A stretch of 38,883 bases of DNA, taken from assembly GCA_964245825.1 (NCBI GenBank), contig CAXTNT010000019.1, positions 1 through 38,883 on the forward strand, read 5' to 3'. Both the position numbers and the translations under genes were made by a program. Source of the stretch: CAJCIY01 sp964245825. Lineage in GTDB: Bacteria; Actinomycetota; Actinomycetes; Mycobacteriales; CAJCIY01. The notes below the pieces were generated by a model. The model was given only the letters and a program-made list of their open reading frames with translations. It had not been told where the DNA came from and did no database searches. Positions 35,030 to 38,883 of this stretch are shown in pieces (the first letter of the stretch is position 1; the number at the start of each line of letters is the position of its first letter).

Positions 35030-38000
35030 GTGGTCTGCGGCTTGCGCTGCGCGGTCTGTGGTGGCGACGCGGTCTGTCGGCCGCAGTGCTGGCGGTGACA
35101 GCCCTGGTCGTCGCGATCGCGGTGGCGGGCCCGACGTACGACCGGGCGGCGAAGGAGTCGGTCCTGCAGGACGCCCTCCGGTCCGTCCCGCCGTCGGAGG
35201 TCGGGCTCGAGGCCACCGGCAGCTCCACGGTGGCCGGGGTCCTCGACCCCGTCCGGGCGGCCCTGGCCTCGGTGGGGACCGATCCCTTCCGAGCGCCGAT
35301 CACGGCGCTGGAGGCCCCGTACACCGGGACCCTGGACTGCAGCGGGACCACCCCGCTGCCGACCAGCGGCTGCAACGCGCCGGTGCAGGGTCTGGTGGTG
35401 GCCCGGGACGGCGCCTTCGCGCGCCTGCGCCTGGTCGCCGGGCGGTTGCCCGCCAGGCCGGACGAGGTCGCGGCGAGCCCGGACTTCCTGCGGGAGAACG
35501 ACCTGCGGGTGGGGGAGCGGGTCACCCCCCGGGCCGTCGCCACCCACCTCAGCCCGTCCGCCGCCAGCGCCGGCGTGCCGCCGCCACCCGGCTTCCCGGC
35601 CCTGACCATCGTGGGCGTCTGGACCACCGACGAGCAGGACCCGGCGTGGTTCGGCCGGGCGTACTTCAGCGGCTCCGCCCCAGGCGGTGCCTCCGCCCGG
35701 GACGCGCGTGACGCCGCCGAAGGGGACCCCTACGAGGACGCGCTGTTCACCGTCCCGGCGACCCTGGGGCCGCTCGCCGCCACGGCCGTCGTGGACCTGC
35801 CGCTCGACATCCATCGGGTGCGCGTCACCGACGCGGCGCGCATCAGCCGGGTCGTCGCCCTCGTCGACGCCGGGGCCGGCCCGATCGCCTCCAACGGGGC
35901 GGGCAATTTCCTGAGCGTCTCGACGCAGCTGCCGGCCGTGCTGTCGGCGGCGGCGGCCAACGAGCACGCCCTCGGGACGCCGATCCTGCTGATCGTCCTG
36001 CAGCTGGTGCTGCTGTGCGGCCTCGTCCTGCTCGGCGCCGTGCGTTCGGCGGCGGAGGCCCGGGGCCCGGAGGTGGCCCTGGCGACGCTGCGCCGCTTCC
36101 CGCGACGCGACGTGGTGCTGTTCGGGCTGGCCGAGCCGCTGCTGCTGATGCCGATGGCACTGGCGCCCGGGCTGCTGATCGGCTGGCTGGCCACCAAGGG
36201 CCTGGCGGCAGGGCAGCTGCTGCCGGACACACCCGTGATCCTGCCGGCAGACGCCGTGCTTGCGGCGGTGCTGGCCGTGGTCGCGGCGGCGGTGGCGACG
36301 GTGGGCATCGGCGTACGGATCCTGCGCCGTCCGCCCAGCGCGCAGTGGCGGCGGGCTTCGCAGTCGGCGGCGTTCCGGCCGTGGTGGGTCGACGCGGTCG
36401 TGGTCTCCGCCGCCGCGGCGGGCGTGGCGTGGTTGGCGGCGTCCGCGGGGCTGTCCGAACGCGGCGGCCATCAGGGCTCGGCGGCCAGGCCCGAAGCCCT
36501 CGTCGCCCCCGCGCTCCTCGCGCTGGCGGTGGCGATGGTCGGCTCGCGTGTGCTGCCGGCACTGTGTCGCGCCCTGTACGCGCGGACCCGCCGCGGCGGC
36601 ATCGGTGCCTTCCTCGCTGTCCGGCAGGTGGCCCGCCGTCCCACCACGCTGACCGCGACCGTGCTGCTGACGGTGGCCCTGGCGCTGGCCACGTTCGCGG
36701 TCGCCGCAGCCGCGGTCGCCGGGCACAACCGGCACGGGGTCGCGGCGACGGCGCTCGGCGCCGCCACGATCGTCACCGTGACGCCGCCGCCGGGGGTGGA
36801 CCTGGGCCAGGTGGTGGACGTGGCCGACCCGTCCGGCCGGTCGGCGATGGCCGTCACGGAGATCACCTCACCGCACCCCGACCATCGCGAGCTGATCGGC
36901 GTGCAACCGGAGCGGTTGGCCGCGGTCGCGTTCTGGCGGTCGGACTTCGCCGGCGGCCGCCCGCTGGCCGAGGTGGCCCGGTTGCTGGCGGTGCACGACC
37001 TGCACGTGGTGACCGTCACCGGCTCCGAGCTCGCCGTCGACACCAGCAGCAGCGGCCTGCGCGGAGCGCCGACGCTGCGGCTGGCGGCGGCGGTCGTGAC
37101 GCCCCAGGGGACGGTGACGCTGCTCGGCCCAGCGCTGCCGGCCACCGGGACGACGAGGAGCGTGTTCGCCCTGCCCGACTGCGCCGCTGGCTGCCGGCTG
37201 TCGGGCTTGACGATCCAGCGCGGTGAGGGCAACCCCAGCGACCTGCTCGGGTCGGTGCGCTTCACGGCGCTCCAGCAACGCACCGGCAACCGCGCAGCGT
37301 GGGCACCCGTACCCGGCGCGCTCACGGGCGGCGCCTCGGGCTGGCGTGCGACCACCGCCGATCTGGGCTACGCGTCCGCCCTCTCGGGCGCCTCCGGCAC
37401 CCTCGACTACCGGTTCGACCTGCCGTGGGAGGACGCGCCGAGCGTGGCACCGTACGACGTGCCGGCGAGCCTGCCCGCGGCGGTGTCGTTCCCGCTCGCC
37501 TCCACGGCCGCCACCAGCGTCGGCGGCCTGGACGAGCAGGAGTTGCCCATCACGCCGGTGGTGGTCGCGAGCGTGCTGCCGCGCGCCGGGGCCGACGGCG
37601 CGCTCGTCGATCGGACCCTCGCCATCAGGTCTGCCGGCAATACCGTCGACGCCGAGAACGAGGTCTGGCTCGCTGCCGGCGCCGACCCGGAGATCCTGCG
37701 TCGCATCGCCGCTGCCGGCGTCGCGCTCGGGCCGAGCCAGTCGGTCTCCGCCGCGACCGCTGCCCTGTCCCGACAGGGTCCGCCGCTCGCTCTCGGGCTC
37801 TTCCGCGTCGGTGCCGTCGCTGCCGGCGTCCTGGCACTGCTCGGCACTGCGCTGTCGCTCGCGCTCGCGGGACGCCGACGCGCGTTCGAGCTGTCCGCCC
37901 TGCACGTCCAGGGCGTCGCCCGCCCCAGCCTGCTGCGCTCCCTGGCCGCCGAGCAGGGGCTGCTGCTCGGCTTCGGCAGCCTGCTCGGCGTGCTCACCGG

Positions 38001-38204
38001 GCTCGCCGGCGCGGTGATCGCCCTGCCGTCCGTACCCGAATTCGTCACCCCTCCGGTCGCGCCACCGCTGGAGTTCGGGCCGCCGTACCTGCTGGTGGTC
38101 GCCCTCGCCGCCGGCCTGACGGCGCTGGTCGCCGCGGGCGCCCTGCTCGGCGCGGCACTGCTGGTCCGGGCGGTCGGCGCCGACCGGCTGCGCGAGTACG
38201 TCCC

Positions 38205-38208
<4 letters not shown>
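35026..38208 (+). CDS. FtsX-family ABC permease, copy 2 (tandem paralogue)
   Basis: This 1,060-residue protein is collinear with the preceding permease along its whole length. Identical blocks include AGPTYDRAAKESVLQDALR, EHALGTPILLIVLQLVLLCG, AVRSAAEARGPEVALATLRR and GVQPERLAAV. Cys105 and Cys116 fall at exactly the same residues, and the second pair is Cys719/Cys723. Differences concentrate in the outside domains (e.g. an Asp/Ala-rich insert near residue ~225). The two probably form a heterodimeric ABC exporter with the ATPase encoded next, to which this gene is coupled by GTGA at 38205. Confidence 0.88.

Positions 38209-38883
<675 letters not shown>

Overview
The window is high-GC, gene-dense actinobacterial chromosome. 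It shows GTG starts, many 4-base start/stop overlaps, TANNNT -10 boxes and gene order shared with Mycobacterium and Streptomyces. Genus cannot be fixed from the sequence alone. No insertion sequence, integrase island, CRISPR array or toxin-antitoxin pair was found. Almost everything is conserved core genome, apart from the transporter at the right end.

Layout. 1-456: the 3' end of a ribosomal operon (23S tail, 5S, intrinsic terminator). 494-11727: a block matching M. tuberculosis Rv1691-Rv1701 (TPR protein, HAD phosphatase, small ORF, tlyA, nadK, recN, pyrG, Nudix hydrolase, xerD), with an SCP2-like gene, a phasin-like gene and ald inserted and the two usual genes between recN and pyrG missing. 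11897-16337: a chromosome-organisation cluster (parA-like, ribbon-helix-helix protein, degenerate site-2-protease-like membrane protein, scpA, scpB, 23S pseudouridine synthase). 16338-16878: a 541-bp non-coding segment with a promoter-like, locally AT-rich start. 16879-21137: tyrA, cmk, acyltransferase, der and tRNA-Pro(GGG). 21191-24375: a cardiolipin-synthase-type phosphatidyltransferase coupled to a nucleotidyltransferase fused to a dead phosphomannomutase domain. 24424-30951: the conserved gcvH-garA-ftsR-BFN-merR-gcvP block (order of M. tuberculosis Rv1826-Rv1832), with a tandem glycine riboswitch before gcvP. 30924-31788: two small minus-strand genes (DUF5999-type, and a PNKP-phosphatase-like HAD protein). 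31874-38883: an ABC exporter operon with two tandem paralogous FtsX-type permeases of more than 1,000 residues and an ATPase that runs off the window.

The genes fall into functional groups. Translation and ribosome: rRNAs, tlyA, the pseudouridine synthase, der, tRNA-Pro. Nucleotide and cofactor supply: nadK, pyrG, cmk, Nudix. Chromosome maintenance: recN, xerD, parA, scpAB. Amino-acid metabolism: ald, tyrA, and gcvH/gcvP under glycine control. Envelope: acyltransferase, cardiolipin synthase, sugar nucleotidyltransferase, exporter. GarA and two MerR regulators sit inside the glycine-cleavage block, as in other actinobacteria.

The most anomalous signal is a run of 47 G at 38283-38329 inside the ATPase gene. 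It breaks the reading frame between the A-loop and Walker A and looks like overwritten (miscalled) sequence rather than biology. The rest of that gene is also extraordinarily G-rich at codon third positions. Other items for a second look are the roughly 450-nt leader before tyrA, the catalytically stripped phosphomannomutase domain, the HExxH-less site-2-protease homologue in the ParA/ScpAB cluster, and a candidate operator before the second merR gene.
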